This document shows positions 1 to 7,684 of a DNA stretch of 64,000 nt, one piece after another. The translations under genes were made by a program, and so were the position numbers. Below the pieces are notes generated by a model, which ran no database searches, had not been told where the DNA came from, and saw nothing but the letters and a program-made list of their open reading frames with translations. Source of the stretch: Lachnospiraceae bacterium OF09-6 (GTDB lineage: Bacteria; Bacillota; Clostridia; Lachnospirales; Lachnospiraceae); contig QUMM01000016.1 of the NCBI GenBank assembly GCA_003435055.1, positions 1-64,000 of the forward strand, read 5' to 3'. How positions within the stretch are numbered: the stretch's first letter is position 1; each line of letters starts with the position of its first letter.

Positions 1-121
1 AAAAGGCACGAGGAAGAAGCGAAGCGAATTCCGAGTGACCGCGAGTAAGCGAGTATAGTCTGGGAAACACGGATGAAAAAAGTATTTACCGTATGCGGTT
101 TTGAAGGTACAACCTTCATAT
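1..121. other. Unassigned leader before the tRNA cluster
   Basis: No open frame, tRNA or rRNA end is recognisable here. The left half is purine-rich with repeated GCGA/GAGT motifs. A small hairpin with arms GAAGGT and ACCTTC lies just before the first tRNA. It may be the spacer after an rRNA operon located to the left, but nothing in the window proves this. Confidence 0.3.
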
Positions 122-193
122 TCCTCGATAGCTCAATGGTAGAGCACTCGGCTGTTAACCGAGGGGTTGTTGGTTCGAGCCCAACTCGGGGAG
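122..193 (+). tRNA. tRNA-Asn (GTT)
   Basis: A complete cloverleaf with acceptor arms TCCTCGA and TCGGGGA, anticodon GTT in a paired arm, a TTCGAGC T-loop and discriminator G. No CCA is encoded. It is the first of seven tightly spaced tRNAs that are probably one transcript. Confidence 0.95.
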
Positions 194-221
194 TTTTTTC
201 ATGAATGATTATGAAAGTTAC

Positions 222-293
222 GGCTCCATGGTCAAGCGGTTAAGACACCGCCCTTTCACGGCGGTAACAGGGGTTCAAATCCCCTTGGAGTCA
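222..293 (+). tRNA. tRNA-Glu (TTC)
   Basis: A complete cloverleaf with acceptor arms GGCTCCA and TGGAGTC, anticodon TTC within the ACCGCC/GGCGGT arm, and discriminator A. No CCA is encoded. Confidence 0.95.
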
Positions 294-319
294 CTGATAA
301 CAAAATAGGACGATTATAT

Positions 320-392
320 GCCGATGTGGCTCAATTGGCAGAGCAGCTGATTTGTAATCAGCAGGTTATCGGTTCGAGTCCGATCATCGGCT
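320..392 (+). tRNA. tRNA-Thr (TGT)
   Basis: A complete cloverleaf with acceptor arms GCCGATG and CATCGGC, anticodon TGT in the CTGATT/AATCAG arm, and discriminator T. No CCA is encoded. Confidence 0.95.
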
Positions 393-396
393 CTTT

Positions 397-470
397 GGAC
401 CTTTAGCTCAGTTGGTTAGAGCAACCGGCTCATAACCGGTCGGTCCTGGGTTCGAGTCCCCGAAGGTCCA
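397..470 (+). tRNA. tRNA with CAT anticodon (Ile2 or Met)
   Basis: A cloverleaf with acceptor arms GGACCTT and AAGGTCC and anticodon CAT. The acceptor has C4-G69 and C5-G68, which are features that TilS uses to recognise the isoleucine-2 tRNA that receives lysidine, so Ile2 is at least as likely as elongator Met. It is not an initiator, because the first pair is G-C. The T-stem has one mismatch (T50 against C64): five bases CTGGG face CCCCG. Confidence 0.9.
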
Positions 471-493
471 TTTTTCCTATTTGTTATTCATAT

Positions 494-567
494 GGCCCAG
501 TGGCTCAGTTGGTTAGAGCGTCGCCCTGTCACGGCGAAGGTCGTCGGTTCGAGTCCGATCTGGGTCT
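494..567 (+). tRNA. tRNA-Asp (GTC)
   Basis: A complete cloverleaf with acceptor arms GGCCCAG and CTGGGTC and anticodon GTC in the CGCCCT/ACGGCG arm. The base after the acceptor stem (567) is T. Nearly all tRNA-Asp have G73, so this discriminator is unusual; see findings. Confidence 0.93.
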
Positions 568-588
568 TTTATCGGAATGATAAAACTT

Positions 589-661
589 GGGATCTTAGCT
601 CAGCTGGGAGAGCATCTGCCTTACAAGCAGAGGGTCACAGGTTCGAGCCCTGTAGGTCCCA
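589..661 (+). tRNA. tRNA-Val (TAC)
   Basis: A complete cloverleaf with acceptor arms GGGATCT and AGGTCCC (one T-G pair), anticodon TAC in the CTGCCT/AAGCAG arm, and discriminator A. No CCA is encoded. Confidence 0.95.
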
Positions 662-683
662 TTTACAATTTTATATTGTATAT

Positions 684-769
684 GCCGGCGTGGCGGAACT
701 GGCAGACGCACAGGACTTAAAATCCTGCGGGACTAATCTCCCGTACCGGTTCGATTCCGGTCGCCGGCA
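684..769 (+). tRNA. tRNA-Leu (TAA)
   Basis: A class II tRNA with a long variable arm (about 86 nt in total), acceptor arms GCCGGCG and CGCCGGC, anticodon TAA in the CAGGACT/AATCCTG arm, and discriminator A. It is the last tRNA before a terminator. Confidence 0.95.
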
Positions 770-776
770 TTCATGG

Positions 777-803
777 AAACCTTGTAAATCAAGGGTTTTT
801 TTT
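777..803 (+). terminator. Terminator of the tRNA cluster
   Basis: A hairpin with arms CCTTG and CAAGG and a five-base loop is followed by a G and eight T. It lies eight bases after the tRNA-Leu gene and probably ends the tRNA transcript. Confidence 0.8.
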
Positions 804-832
804 GATATTTATTTGGAATGTTAAGGTGAAAA

Positions 833-861
833 TTGACATTTATTAAAAAATGCGTTATGAT
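833..861 (+). promoter_or_regulatory. Consensus sigma-A promoter for the lysozyme-like gene
   Basis: TTGACA at 833-838 and TATGAT at 856-861 are separated by exactly 17 bases. The promoter stands about 70 bases upstream of the start codon at 930. Confidence 0.85.
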
Positions 862-929
862 AAAAAATAGTTTTTTGATTAAATAGCATGAAAATGCCGG
901 GAAAGCGATTTCAGGAGTAAGTATAAAAT

Positions 930-2206
930 ATGAAAAACAGATTAAAAGTATTATTATTGACAGGGGTATTGTCGCTGTCAGCTATTGGAGCCGTAGAGTT
1001 TACCTATGCAGAGGATATGAATAGTTCAGAAGAGGTAAAAGTACAGTCTGAGGATGGAGCAAATGAAACAGCAGAGACTCCAGCCCCAGAACCAACACCG
1101 AGTCCAGAACCAACACCGAGCCCAGAACCAACACCGAATCCAGAGCCTACACCAGAGACACCGAGTACACCGGAACCAGACACTACTCCGGATACCACAC
1201 CTGCAACAGATACAGAGACTCCTACAGAGTCTGCCGAGAGTGAGACTTCTTCCGAGACAAATTCGGAGAACCTCATCGAGACAGAGACAGAGCCTGCTGA
1301 GACTGAAGCTAAGAAGAAAGATAAGAAAGAGATTGACAAAGAGGCTGCAGATTTATATGAACAGACAACAGGTGAATCCATTTATGTATTTGGTTCCTAT
1401 CCAGTAGGTGATATTACGGAAAATACCAATGAGATCTATGATTATCTCAGAAATATTCTTGGATTAAATCATGCAGCTGCATGTGGTGTCCTTGCGAATA
1501 TTCAGTGTGAGTCAAACTTTGCTTCATCGGCCGTTGGCGATGGAGGAACAAGTTATGGATTGTGTCAGTGGCATCTGGGACGTTTCAGTGCCTGATTAAC
1601 TGGTGCAGTGCCAATGGATACGAATATCACAGTATTCAGGGCCAATTAGGATACCTGACAACAGAGCTTCAGGGAGGTTATGCATCCGTATATCAGTATC
1701 TTTTGAGTGTGCCAGATACAGCCCAGGGAGCCTATGATGCGGCATATTACTGGTGTAAGTATTTTGAGATTCCGGCGAATCTGGAATACAATTCTCAGAT
1801 GAGAGCGGATCTTGCAATGAATCTGTATTATCCAAAGACACTTGGAACGCAAAAGGAGACAGAAGAAGAGACAGAGATTACAACGCTTAATGATACACAG
1901 ATGGAGCAGGCAGTAAGTGCTGCGCCGAAAAGTATCAGCCGTCTTTCCAGACTGGATGTTTCAAAAGAGGTTACAGTATCCCAGGCATTGGAAGAAAAAG
2001 GAACAGAGGATGCGGCTGACTCTATAGACAGGGCAGAATTGGAAGAAGAAGCGAAGAAAGCTGTTGATCAGGCGCTTGCAGAATATCAGTCCAGAACGGC
2101 AGAGACAGAGGCTGACAATGAAGCTGAGCAGGAAGAGACAGAAAACATGATTCAGCTGAGTTCAGAAAAATTGGCAGTACTTGCAAATAGTCTGACTGTA
2201 AAATAA
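930..2206 (+). pseudogene. Secreted tail-lysozyme-like protein, frameshifted near 1592
   Basis: The N-terminus is a signal peptide (about residues 1-27) followed by a long Pro/Thr/Glu-rich linker with PEPTPS repeats. A domain resembling phage tail-tip lysozymes follows, containing the motifs QCESNF (likely catalytic Glu) and GDGGTSYGLCQWH. The frame stops at 1595, but the rest of the domain (INWCSANGY, then AAYYWCKYFE) continues in another frame to 2206 and ends in an acidic tail. Restoring one C in the CC at 1591-1592 rejoins the frames. Role inferred: a surface or secreted muralytic enzyme. No cell-wall anchor is visible. The break is probably a sequencing deletion, since both halves keep good coding character. 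Confidence 0.8.
1086..1157 (+). repeat. Four 18-bp tandem repeats encoding PEPTPS units
   Basis: Four consecutive 18-base units begin with CCAGAACCAACACCGAG-like sequence at 1086, 1104, 1122 and 1140. The first three are nearly identical and the fourth is diverged. They encode a Pro/Thr-rich linker in the secreted protein. Such in-frame repeats can change number by slippage. Confidence 0.85.
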
Positions 2207-2231
2207 GTATAGAAAACTGAATGAAAAGAAA

Positions 2232-2270
2232 GAATCCACCATATGATAAAAAAAAGTATGGTGGATTTTT
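2232..2270 (+). terminator. Terminator overlapping the start of spoIIM
   Basis: A hairpin with ten-base arms AATCCACCAT and ATGGTGGATT and an A-rich loop is followed by T residues. It follows the lysozyme-like gene by about 25 bases. It covers the first possible ATG of spoIIM. Confidence 0.7.
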
Positions 2271-2818
2271 CTATGCACAAATATAAAAGAATGGGGATTT
2301 GGTTCAGTATGCTGGCTGCTTTTTTGACAGGAATTTTATTTATGAATCTGGCAGGAGACACGTATCTTGGAAAAAGTATGGTTTCCCTGCAAAAAATTAT
2401 GTATAGTGGCCGAGAAGAGATGACAGGAAAAACTGGTTATCTATATTATCTTTTGAAAATCCGAGGAAAGGAATATCTGTTCCTTGGGCTTCTTGGCCAG
2501 GCCTTTGGCGGAATGGCATGGATCATTTTATTTGGAAACTGGTTTTGCCTGACAGAAGGAATTCTGCTGACTTCAGGTTTCATACAGCAGCAGATGAGTG
2601 GAAGTTGGATACTGGTGTTGGCGCAGATGCCACATATGATTTTGTATGGACTAGTGTATACAATGTTATTGAGAAGCTATATGGTACAGGAAAATGAAAA
2701 GAGAACCATTTTTTTTCGTAGCTGGTTAATGAATGTTCCTGTTATCTTACTGGGAATATTGACAGAATATTATGTGAATCCATGGTGTTTGAAGTGGTTA
2801 TATCATATGATTAAGTGA
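2243..2818 (+). CDS. spoIIM: Stage II sporulation protein M
   Basis: This 191-residue hydrophobic protein has four to five predicted membrane segments, the first at about residues 18-38. Its length, topology and place directly before xerD fit SpoIIM. In Bacillus, SpoIIM forms the DMP complex with SpoIID and SpoIIP, which degrades septal peptidoglycan to drive engulfment of the forespore. The first ATG (2243) lies in the loop of a terminator hairpin and has no clear ribosome site. A start at 2273 (MHKYKRMG) is equally possible and would put the first membrane segment closer to the N-terminus. Its presence suggests a spore-forming lineage. Assignment is from topology and context, so it is good but not certain. 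Confidence 0.78.
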   Translation: MIKKSMVDFSMHKYKRMGIWFSMLAAFLTGILFMNLAGDTYLGKSMVSLQKIMYSGREEMTGKTGYLYYLLKIRGKEYLFLGLLGQAFGGMAWIILFGNWFCLTEGILLTSGFIQQQMSGSWILVLAQMPHMILYGLVYTMLLRSYMVQENEKRTIFFRSWLMNVPVILLGILTEYYVNPWCLKWLYHMIK

Positions 2819-2918
2819 AAAGCAAAACAAGATTTAGTGGTTGACATAAGAAAAGAACCAGATATTGAAATGTGCATAAAAAAGTGGAAAAAAAACGAAT
2901 TTTGTGGATAAATAGCGA

Positions 2919-2947
2919 TTGATTTTAGAATGATTTCTTCCTATAAT
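2919..2947 (+). promoter_or_regulatory. Promoter upstream of xerD
   Basis: TTGATT at 2919-2924 and a perfect TATAAT at 2942-2947 are separated by 17 bases. Transcription would begin near 2954, just before a terminator-like hairpin (2977-3005). Another possible promoter, TTGACA at 2841 with TATTGA at 2863, lies upstream. Confidence 0.7.
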
Positions 2948-2976
2948 GTTTACATAAATAAGTAAGAGAGAAAGAT

Positions 2977-3005
2977 CAAGGAGAATCATTCCTCCTTGTT
3001 TTTTT
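2977..3005 (+). terminator. Hairpin terminator in the xerD leader
   Basis: Seven-base arms CAAGGAG and CTCCTTG with an eight-base loop are followed by seven T. It may end transcripts from spoIIM. Because a good promoter starts only about 25 bases upstream, it could also attenuate xerD or end a very short RNA. Confidence 0.75.
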
Positions 3006-3052
3006 AACGCATTCTCTGAGAAAGTATCAGAAAATGTAAAAGGGGAAGCAGA

Positions 3053-3976
3053 ATGAACGGGAAGATAGAAGTACAGTCACAGATACCTGAATTTCAGCAG
3101 GATATGAAACAATTTGTGAGTTATATGGAAGAAGAAAAGAATGCCTCGAACAGTACGGTAGTCTCTTACCAGAGAGATCTGAAAAAGCTGTTTCTGTACC
3201 TTGACGAAAAGGGAATTCGAAGAATTGGTGATATTACCTCAACGAATCTGAATTCTTATATTCTGCAGATGGAGAAGCAGGGCTTTTCTATGTCATCGGT
3301 CTCCAGGAGCGTGGCTTCTATGAGAGCTTTTTTTCATTATTTATTCAAAGTGAGAAAGATGGAAGATGATCCGAGTGAAAAAGTACGTTCTCCACATGTT
3401 GATAAGAAGATACCAGAGATTCTGACTATGGAGGAAGCAATTTCGTTACTGGAGCAGCCGGATACTACAACGGATAAGGGAATCCGCGATAAAGCAATGT
3501 TGGAGCTTTTATATGCGACAGGCATGAGAGTATCAGAATTGCTGGCTTTACAGATGGAAGATATCAATTTGCCAATGAATTATCTGATCTGTCGGGAGCG
3601 AAACAAAGAAAGGGTAATCCCGTTTGGAAAAGAAGCAGAAGAGGCATTAAAGATTTATCTGGAGAAGACCAGAGAAAAGTTTATCCATGAGCAGGACAGT
3701 GTATGGGTATTTACGAATTGCTCAGGAGATGCCATGAGCCGACAGGGATTGTGGAAAATTATTAAATCTTATGTGCAGAAGGCAGGAATAAAAAAAGATA
3801 TTACTCCGCATACATTGCGGCATTCCTTTGGTGCACATCTGGTACAGAATGGTGCAGATTTAAGAGCTGTTCAGGAGATGATGGGGCATGCGGATATATC
3901 TACGACACAGCTTTATATGGATATGAATGTACGAAGAGTGCGTGAGATCTATGCGAAAGCGCACCCGAGACGCTAG
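3053..3976 (+). CDS. xerD: Tyrosine site-specific recombinase XerD
   Basis: This 307-residue protein has an N-terminal SAM-like core-binding domain (about 15-105) and a C-terminal catalytic domain. The catalytic landmarks are ATGMRVSEL (first Arg), HTLRHSFGAHL (His-x-x-Arg) and GHADISTTQLYMDM (nucleophilic Tyr). Length and position beside spoIIM fit the housekeeping Xer recombinase, which resolves chromosome dimers at dif before cell division, rather than a phage or island integrase. No attachment-site duplication is visible nearby. The start at 3053 follows AAAAGGGGAAG. The stop codon overlaps the left arm of a palindromic element. Confidence 0.93.
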   Translation: MNGKIEVQSQIPEFQQDMKQFVSYMEEEKNASNSTVVSYQRDLKKLFLYLDEKGIRRIGDITSTNLNSYILQMEKQGFSMSSVSRSVASMRAFFHYLFKVRKMEDDPSEKVRSPHVDKKIPEILTMEEAISLLEQPDTTTDKGIRDKAMLELLYATGMRVSELLALQMEDINLPMNYLICRERNKERVIPFGKEAEEALKIYLEKTREKFIHEQDSVWVFTNCSGDAMSRQGLWKIIKSYVQKAGIKKDITPHTLRHSFGAHLVQNGADLRAVQEMMGHADISTTQLYMDMNVRRVREIYAKAHPRR

Positions 3977-4136
3977 TATGGCTCACGCTAATTAGCGACC
4001 TGCTTCATTTGTATAAATTCCCATCTACTGCGTTGTCGTCAATCGCCGTAGCCACCGCTACGCCTCATTCCTTCGCCTTGTAGATGAAAATTTATCCAGC
4101 ATGAATCAGATTGTTAATTAGCGTGAGTCATACTAG
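3973..4136. repeat. 164-bp palindromic element after xerD
   Basis: The outer arms are 22 bases (3973-3994, beginning CTAGTATGGCTC, and 4115-4136, ending GAGTCATACTAG) and pair with one mismatch that is G-U in RNA. Inner arms around CATCTAC and GTAGATG extend the pairing. A central hairpin has arms CGTAGC and GCTACG. As DNA it could form a cruciform, and as RNA a long folded hairpin. It resembles dispersed palindromic repeats that I associate with Lachnospiraceae genomes. No protein is encoded in it. Confidence 0.8.
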
Positions 4137-4156
4137 AGGATAAAGAAAGCAGTAAG

Positions 4157-4196
4157 AAAAATGCAGTAACCACAATCAGTGGACACTGCATTTTTT
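4157..4196. terminator. Bidirectional terminator between xerD and aroF
   Basis: A long hairpin has arms AAAATGCAGT and ACTGCATTTT and an inner CCAC/GTGG pair. Runs of A on the left and T on the right let it act on both strands. It sits between convergent genes. Confidence 0.85.
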
Positions 4197-4221
4197 GTAA
4201 ACAAAATAAAATCATTCCAGA

Positions 4222-5256
4222 TTAACAGGATTTATAGATATCATAAATCAACTGTTCAGATTCCTTCCAACCGAGGCATGGGTCGGTAATGGACTTGCCA
4301 TATACATGGTTGGTACAGCCGATTTTCTGGTTGCCAGGTTCAATGTAACTCTCGATCATAACACCTTTCACCAATGTCTTTAAACGAGTGTTGATAGAAC
4401 GGCTGTTCAGAATCTCTTTCACAATACGAATCTGTTCCATATACTGCTTATTAGAATTGGAATGGTTGGCATCGATGACAACAGCGGGATTCTGAAGATC
4501 ACGTTGATCGTACATATTCAGCAGATTGACCAGATCTTCATAGTGATAATTCGGAATGGAATTACCATGCTTGTTGGTTGCACCACGTAGAATGGTATGG
4601 GCAAGTGGATTGCCAGGGGTATGTACTTCCCATCCACGATAAATAAACTGCTGTGCAGCCTGTGCGGCAACAACGGAGTTCAGCATAACGGAGAGATCTC
4701 CACTGGTTGGATTCTTCATTCCGGCAGGAACATCCATACCACTGGTTGTCATACGATGGTGCTGGTCTTCTACTGAGCGGGCACCGATGGCTACATAAGA
4801 AAGGATATCAGCAAGATACCAGAAGTTTTCAGGATACAGCATCTCGTCAGCAGCGGTTAGACCGGTTTCTTCTACGGCACGGATGTGAAGTTTACGGATA
4901 GCAATCAATCCGGCCAGCATATCCGGCTTTTTCTCAGGATCTGGCTGATGTACCATGCCTTTATATCCTTCCCCGGTAGTACGCGGCTTATTTGTATAAA
5001 TACGCGGGATGATCATCAGGCGGTCGCCTACTTTATCCTGAACCTTTGCCAGGCGATGAATATAATCCATCACAGATTCTTCATTATCTGCAGAACAAGG
5101 ACCGATGATGACAACGAATTTATCGGAATTTCCTGTAAAGATATCCTTCAGTTCCGCATCACGCTGCTGTTTTACCCTGGCAACATAATCAGAAACAGGA
5201 TAAGCTTTTTTAATTTCCGCAGGAATCGGCAGTTTTTTTATAAATTCAAAGCTCAT
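4222..5256 (-). CDS. aroF: 3-deoxy-7-phosphoheptulonate (DAHP) synthase
   Basis: This enzyme condenses phosphoenolpyruvate and erythrose 4-phosphate, the first step of the shikimate pathway to aromatic amino acids. It has about 344 residues, typical of the type I-alpha (AroF/G/H-like) family. Key motifs are IIGPCSAD near the N-terminus, RIYTNKPRTTGEGYKG (phosphate and PEP binding), ARSVEDQHHR and VIDANHSNSNK. The ATG at 5256 follows GGAGGAAATT, so it is preferred over the in-frame TTG at 5268. The gene is monocistronic and convergent with xerD. The sequence does not show which amino acid inhibits it. Confidence 0.93.
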   Translation of the reverse strand: MSFEFIKKLPIPAEIKKAYPVSDYVARVKQQRDAELKDIFTGNSDKFVVIIGPCSADNEESVMDYIHRLAKVQDKVGDRLMIIPRIYTNKPRTTGEGYKGMVHQPDPEKKPDMLAGLIAIRKLHIRAVEETGLTAADEMLYPENFWYLADILSYVAIGARSVEDQHHRMTTSGMDVPAGMKNPTSGDLSVMLNSVVAAQAAQQFIYRGWEVHTPGNPLAHTILRGATNKHGNSIPNYHYEDLVNLLNMYDQRDLQNPAVVIDANHSNSNKQYMEQIRIVKEILNSRSINTRLKTLVKGVMIESYIEPGNQKIGCTNHVYGKSITDPCLGWKESEQLIYDIYKSC

Positions 5257-5333
5257 AATTTCCTCCAAATAGTTTCTATGCGATTTTTATTATAAACCAC
5301 CATATGACAAAATACCAGAAAAAAAAATTCTAC

Positions 5334-5362
5334 TTGATGAAAATCAGAAGTTTTTGTATACT
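5334..5362 (+). promoter_or_regulatory. Promoter for the dehydrogenase-rnhA genes
   Basis: TTGATG at 5334-5339 and TATACT at 5357-5362 are separated by 17 bases. The first start codon downstream is at 5415. Confidence 0.7.
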
Positions 5363-5414
5363 GAATAATTAGATGTACATAAAGTAACTATGAAATTTAT
5401 GAGAGGAATCAGTA

Positions 5415-5876
5415 ATGAAAAAACCTTATTTTCCGCTGTTTGTGGATCTTTCAGAAAAGAAAGTATATGTAATAGGAGCCGGAACCATTGCAAAAAGAAG
5501 GATTCGATCTCTGACAGATTTTACTGATCATCTGATCGTGGTTGCACCGGAGGTGAATCCGGAACTGAACGGACTGGAACAGGAAGGAAAGATTACCATC
5601 CTCAGAAAAAAATTTGAACTGCAGGATATTGCAGAGGCAGATATTGTGATTGCAGCCACCAATGACCATTCATTGAATGGTGAGATTTATGATTATTGCA
5701 TAGAACAGGAAATTCTGGTAAATGTATGCAATGATAAGAAAAAATGTGATTTTTATTTCCCGGGACTTGCCATGAAGGATAATGTGGTGGTAGGTGTAAC
5801 TGCTAATGGTACGAACCATAAAATGGCCAGAAAGGCTGTAGAAAAAATCAGGGAGATGCTGGAAGAATGGTTGTAA
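5415..5876 (+). CDS. Precorrin-2 dehydrogenase-like protein (sirohaem pathway)
   Basis: This 153-residue protein has the NAD-binding fold of the precorrin-2 dehydrogenase / CysG N-terminal / Met8 family. An N-terminal YFPLFVDL strand is followed by the nucleotide loop [12 protein letters not shown], then VIAATND and [16 protein letters not shown]. The family oxidises precorrin-2 to sirohydrochlorin with NAD+. The protein is shorter than CysG because it lacks the methyltransferase part. The usual tetrapyrrole neighbours are absent, so its partners must be encoded elsewhere. The stop overlaps the next gene's start by 10 bases, which indicates translational coupling. Confidence 0.85.
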   Translation: MKKPYFPLFVDLSEKKVYVIGAGTIAKRRIRSLTDFTDHLIVVAPEVNPELNGLEQEGKITILRKKFELQDIAEADIVIAATNDHSLNGEIYDYCIEQEILVNVCNDKKKCDFYFPGLAMKDNVVVGVTANGTNHKMARKAVEKIREMLEEWL

Positions 5877-6343
5877 AGATCTATACAGATGGTGCAGCAA
5901 GAGGAAATCCGGATGGACCGGGTGGATATGGCACAGTATTACATTATGTGGACAGCAAAGGGGTGCTTCATGAACGGGAGTACAGCCAGGGATATGTGCG
6001 GACAACAAATAACCGCATGGAATTGATGGCAGCGATTGTGGGACTGGAAGCACTGACCAGACCATGTGAAGTGGAGCTTTATTCCGACTCGAAGTATCTG
6101 ACGGATGCTTTTAATAAAAAATGGATTGATGGATGGATAAAGAAAAACTGGAAACGTGGAAAAAATGAACCGGTAAAAAACAGAGAACTGTGGGAACGTC
6201 TGTTAAAAGCCAAAGCTCCGCATCAGGTTACTTTTATCTGGGTAAAAGGACATGATGGGCATGAAATGAATGAGCGTTGCGATACGCTGGCGACTACAGC
6301 GGCAGATGGAGATGATTTAATAGAAGATCCGGGAATTGCATAA
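5867..6343 (+). CDS. rnhA: Ribonuclease HI
   Basis: This 158-residue enzyme cleaves the RNA strand of RNA-DNA hybrids and so removes primers and R-loops. The family signature is complete: [16 protein letters not shown] start (first Asp), NRMELMA (Glu), YSDSKYL (Asp), and NERCDTLA (last Asp), with the basic [10 protein letters not shown] segment for substrate binding. The length is standard. It overlaps the preceding gene by 10 bases. Confidence 0.95.
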   Translation: MVVKIYTDGAARGNPDGPGGYGTVLHYVDSKGVLHEREYSQGYVRTTNNRMELMAAIVGLEALTRPCEVELYSDSKYLTDAFNKKWIDGWIKKNWKRGKNEPVKNRELWERLLKAKAPHQVTFIWVKGHDGHEMNERCDTLATTAADGDDLIEDPGIA

Positions 6344-6416
6344 AAACTTGAAAAGACAGCATTCCTATGATATATTTAAGGGTAGATTTTTGAAAGAAGT
6401 TTTGAGGAGATCAAAG

Positions 6417-7655
6417 ATGGGAATTTATGAAGAATTAGTTGCCAGAGGATTGATTGCCCAGGTAACAGATGAAGAGAAGATCAGAAAACTGATCAATAAT
6501 GGAGAAGCGACCTTTTACATTGGCTTTGACCCAACGGCAGACAGCCTTCACGTAGGACACTTCATGGCACTTTGCCTGATGAAGCGTCTCCAGATGGCTG
6601 GAAATAAACCAATTGCTCTGATCGGCGGTGGTACCGCAATGGTTGGAGACCCTTCAGGACGCAGTGATATGCGTCAGATGATGACAAAAGAGACGATTCA
6701 GCACAACTGTGACTGCTTTAAGAAGCAGATGTCCAAGTTTATCGATTTCTCAGATGGCAAGGCATTGATGGTGAACAATGCAGACTGGCTGCTGGATCTG
6801 AATTATATCGAGCTGCTTCGAGATGTGGGAGCATGCTTTTCGGTGAATAATATGCTTCGTGCAGAATGTTACAAGCAGAGAATGGAAAAGGGATTAAGTT
6901 TTCTGGAGTTCAACTACATGATCATGCAGAGTTACGATTTCTATGAATTATACCGTAAGTACGGATGTAACCTGCAGTTTGGTGGCGATGACCAGTGGAG
7001 CAACATGCTGGGTGGCCGTGAACTGATTCGCCGTAAGCTGGGACTTTCTGAAGAAGATGCCAAAGCACAGGCTATGACCATTACTCTTCTCCTGAATTCA
7101 GAAGGAAAGAAGATGGGTAAGACACAGTCCGGTGCAGTATGGCTGGATCCGAACAAGACATCTCCTTATGATTTCTATCAGTATTGGAGAAATGTAGGCG
7201 ATGCTGATGTATTAAAATGTATCCGTATGCTGACATTCCTGCCACTGGAGCAGATTGATGAGATGGATAAATGGGAAGGAAGCCAGTTGAACCAGGCAAA
7301 AGAAATTCTGGCTTATGAACTGACTAAGCTGGTACACGGCGAAGAAGAAGCTTCCAGGGCTCAGGAAAGTGCCCGTGCACTGTTTTCCTCAGGTAATGCA
7401 GAAGATATGCCGACAGCAGAACTGGAAGATGGAGATTTCAAAGATGGAGCGGTAGATCTGATCTCTATGCTGGTAAAGGCGGAACTGGTTGGAACACGTT
7501 CCGAAGGACGCCGTGCGATTGAACAGGGTGGTGTGACACTGGATGGTGAGAAGATCACAGATATTCATTTTACACTGAAAAAAGAAGATATTCCGGAAGA
7601 TGGACTTGTGCTCAAACGCGGAAAGAAGAAATTTAAAAAGATCATTGCAAAATAG
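6417..7655 (+). CDS. tyrS: Tyrosyl-tRNA synthetase
   Basis: This class I synthetase of 412 residues attaches tyrosine to tRNA-Tyr. It has the Rossmann signature [12 protein letters not shown] (HIGH motif), the tyrosine-specific QSYDFYELY segment with FGGDDQWSN, and the KMGKT form of the KMSKS loop. A C-terminal S4-like RNA-binding domain contains [12 protein letters not shown]. The ATG at 6417 follows GAGGAGATCAAAG, so it is preferred over upstream in-frame codons. The 73-base gap before it is too short for a T-box leader, and none is seen. Confidence 0.96.
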   Translation: MGIYEELVARGLIAQVTDEEKIRKLINNGEATFYIGFDPTADSLHVGHFMALCLMKRLQMAGNKPIALIGGGTAMVGDPSGRSDMRQMMTKETIQHNCDCFKKQMSKFIDFSDGKALMVNNADWLLDLNYIELLRDVGACFSVNNMLRAECYKQRMEKGLSFLEFNYMIMQSYDFYELYRKYGCNLQFGGDDQWSNMLGGRELIRRKLGLSEEDAKAQAMTITLLLNSEGKKMGKTQSGAVWLDPNKTSPYDFYQYWRNVGDADVLKCIRMLTFLPLEQIDEMDKWEGSQLNQAKEILAYELTKLVHGEEEASRAQESARALFSSGNAEDMPTAELEDGDFKDGAVDLISMLVKAELVGTRSEGRRAIEQGGVTLDGEKITDIHFTLKKEDIPEDGLVLKRGKKKFKKIIAK

Positions 7656-7684
7656 AAGGTGTAGAACCTTTAAGGAGGAACAAT

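Noticed and set aside
492-824. A 110-codon open frame across three tRNA genes
   Set aside because: It overlaps clear cloverleaves of tRNA-Asp, tRNA-Val and tRNA-Leu and resembles no protein, so it is a chance frame.
1086-1157. CRISPR-like repeat array
   Set aside because: The units are contiguous, without spacers, and encode a Pro-rich linker in frame.
3053-3976. XerD as an integrase of a mobile element
   Set aside because: Its size, motifs and the spoIIM neighbour fit the housekeeping enzyme, and no element ends or cargo are visible beside it.
6344-6416. T-box leader before tyrS or alaS
   Set aside because: The spaces are too short and the T-box sequence and specifier stem are absent.
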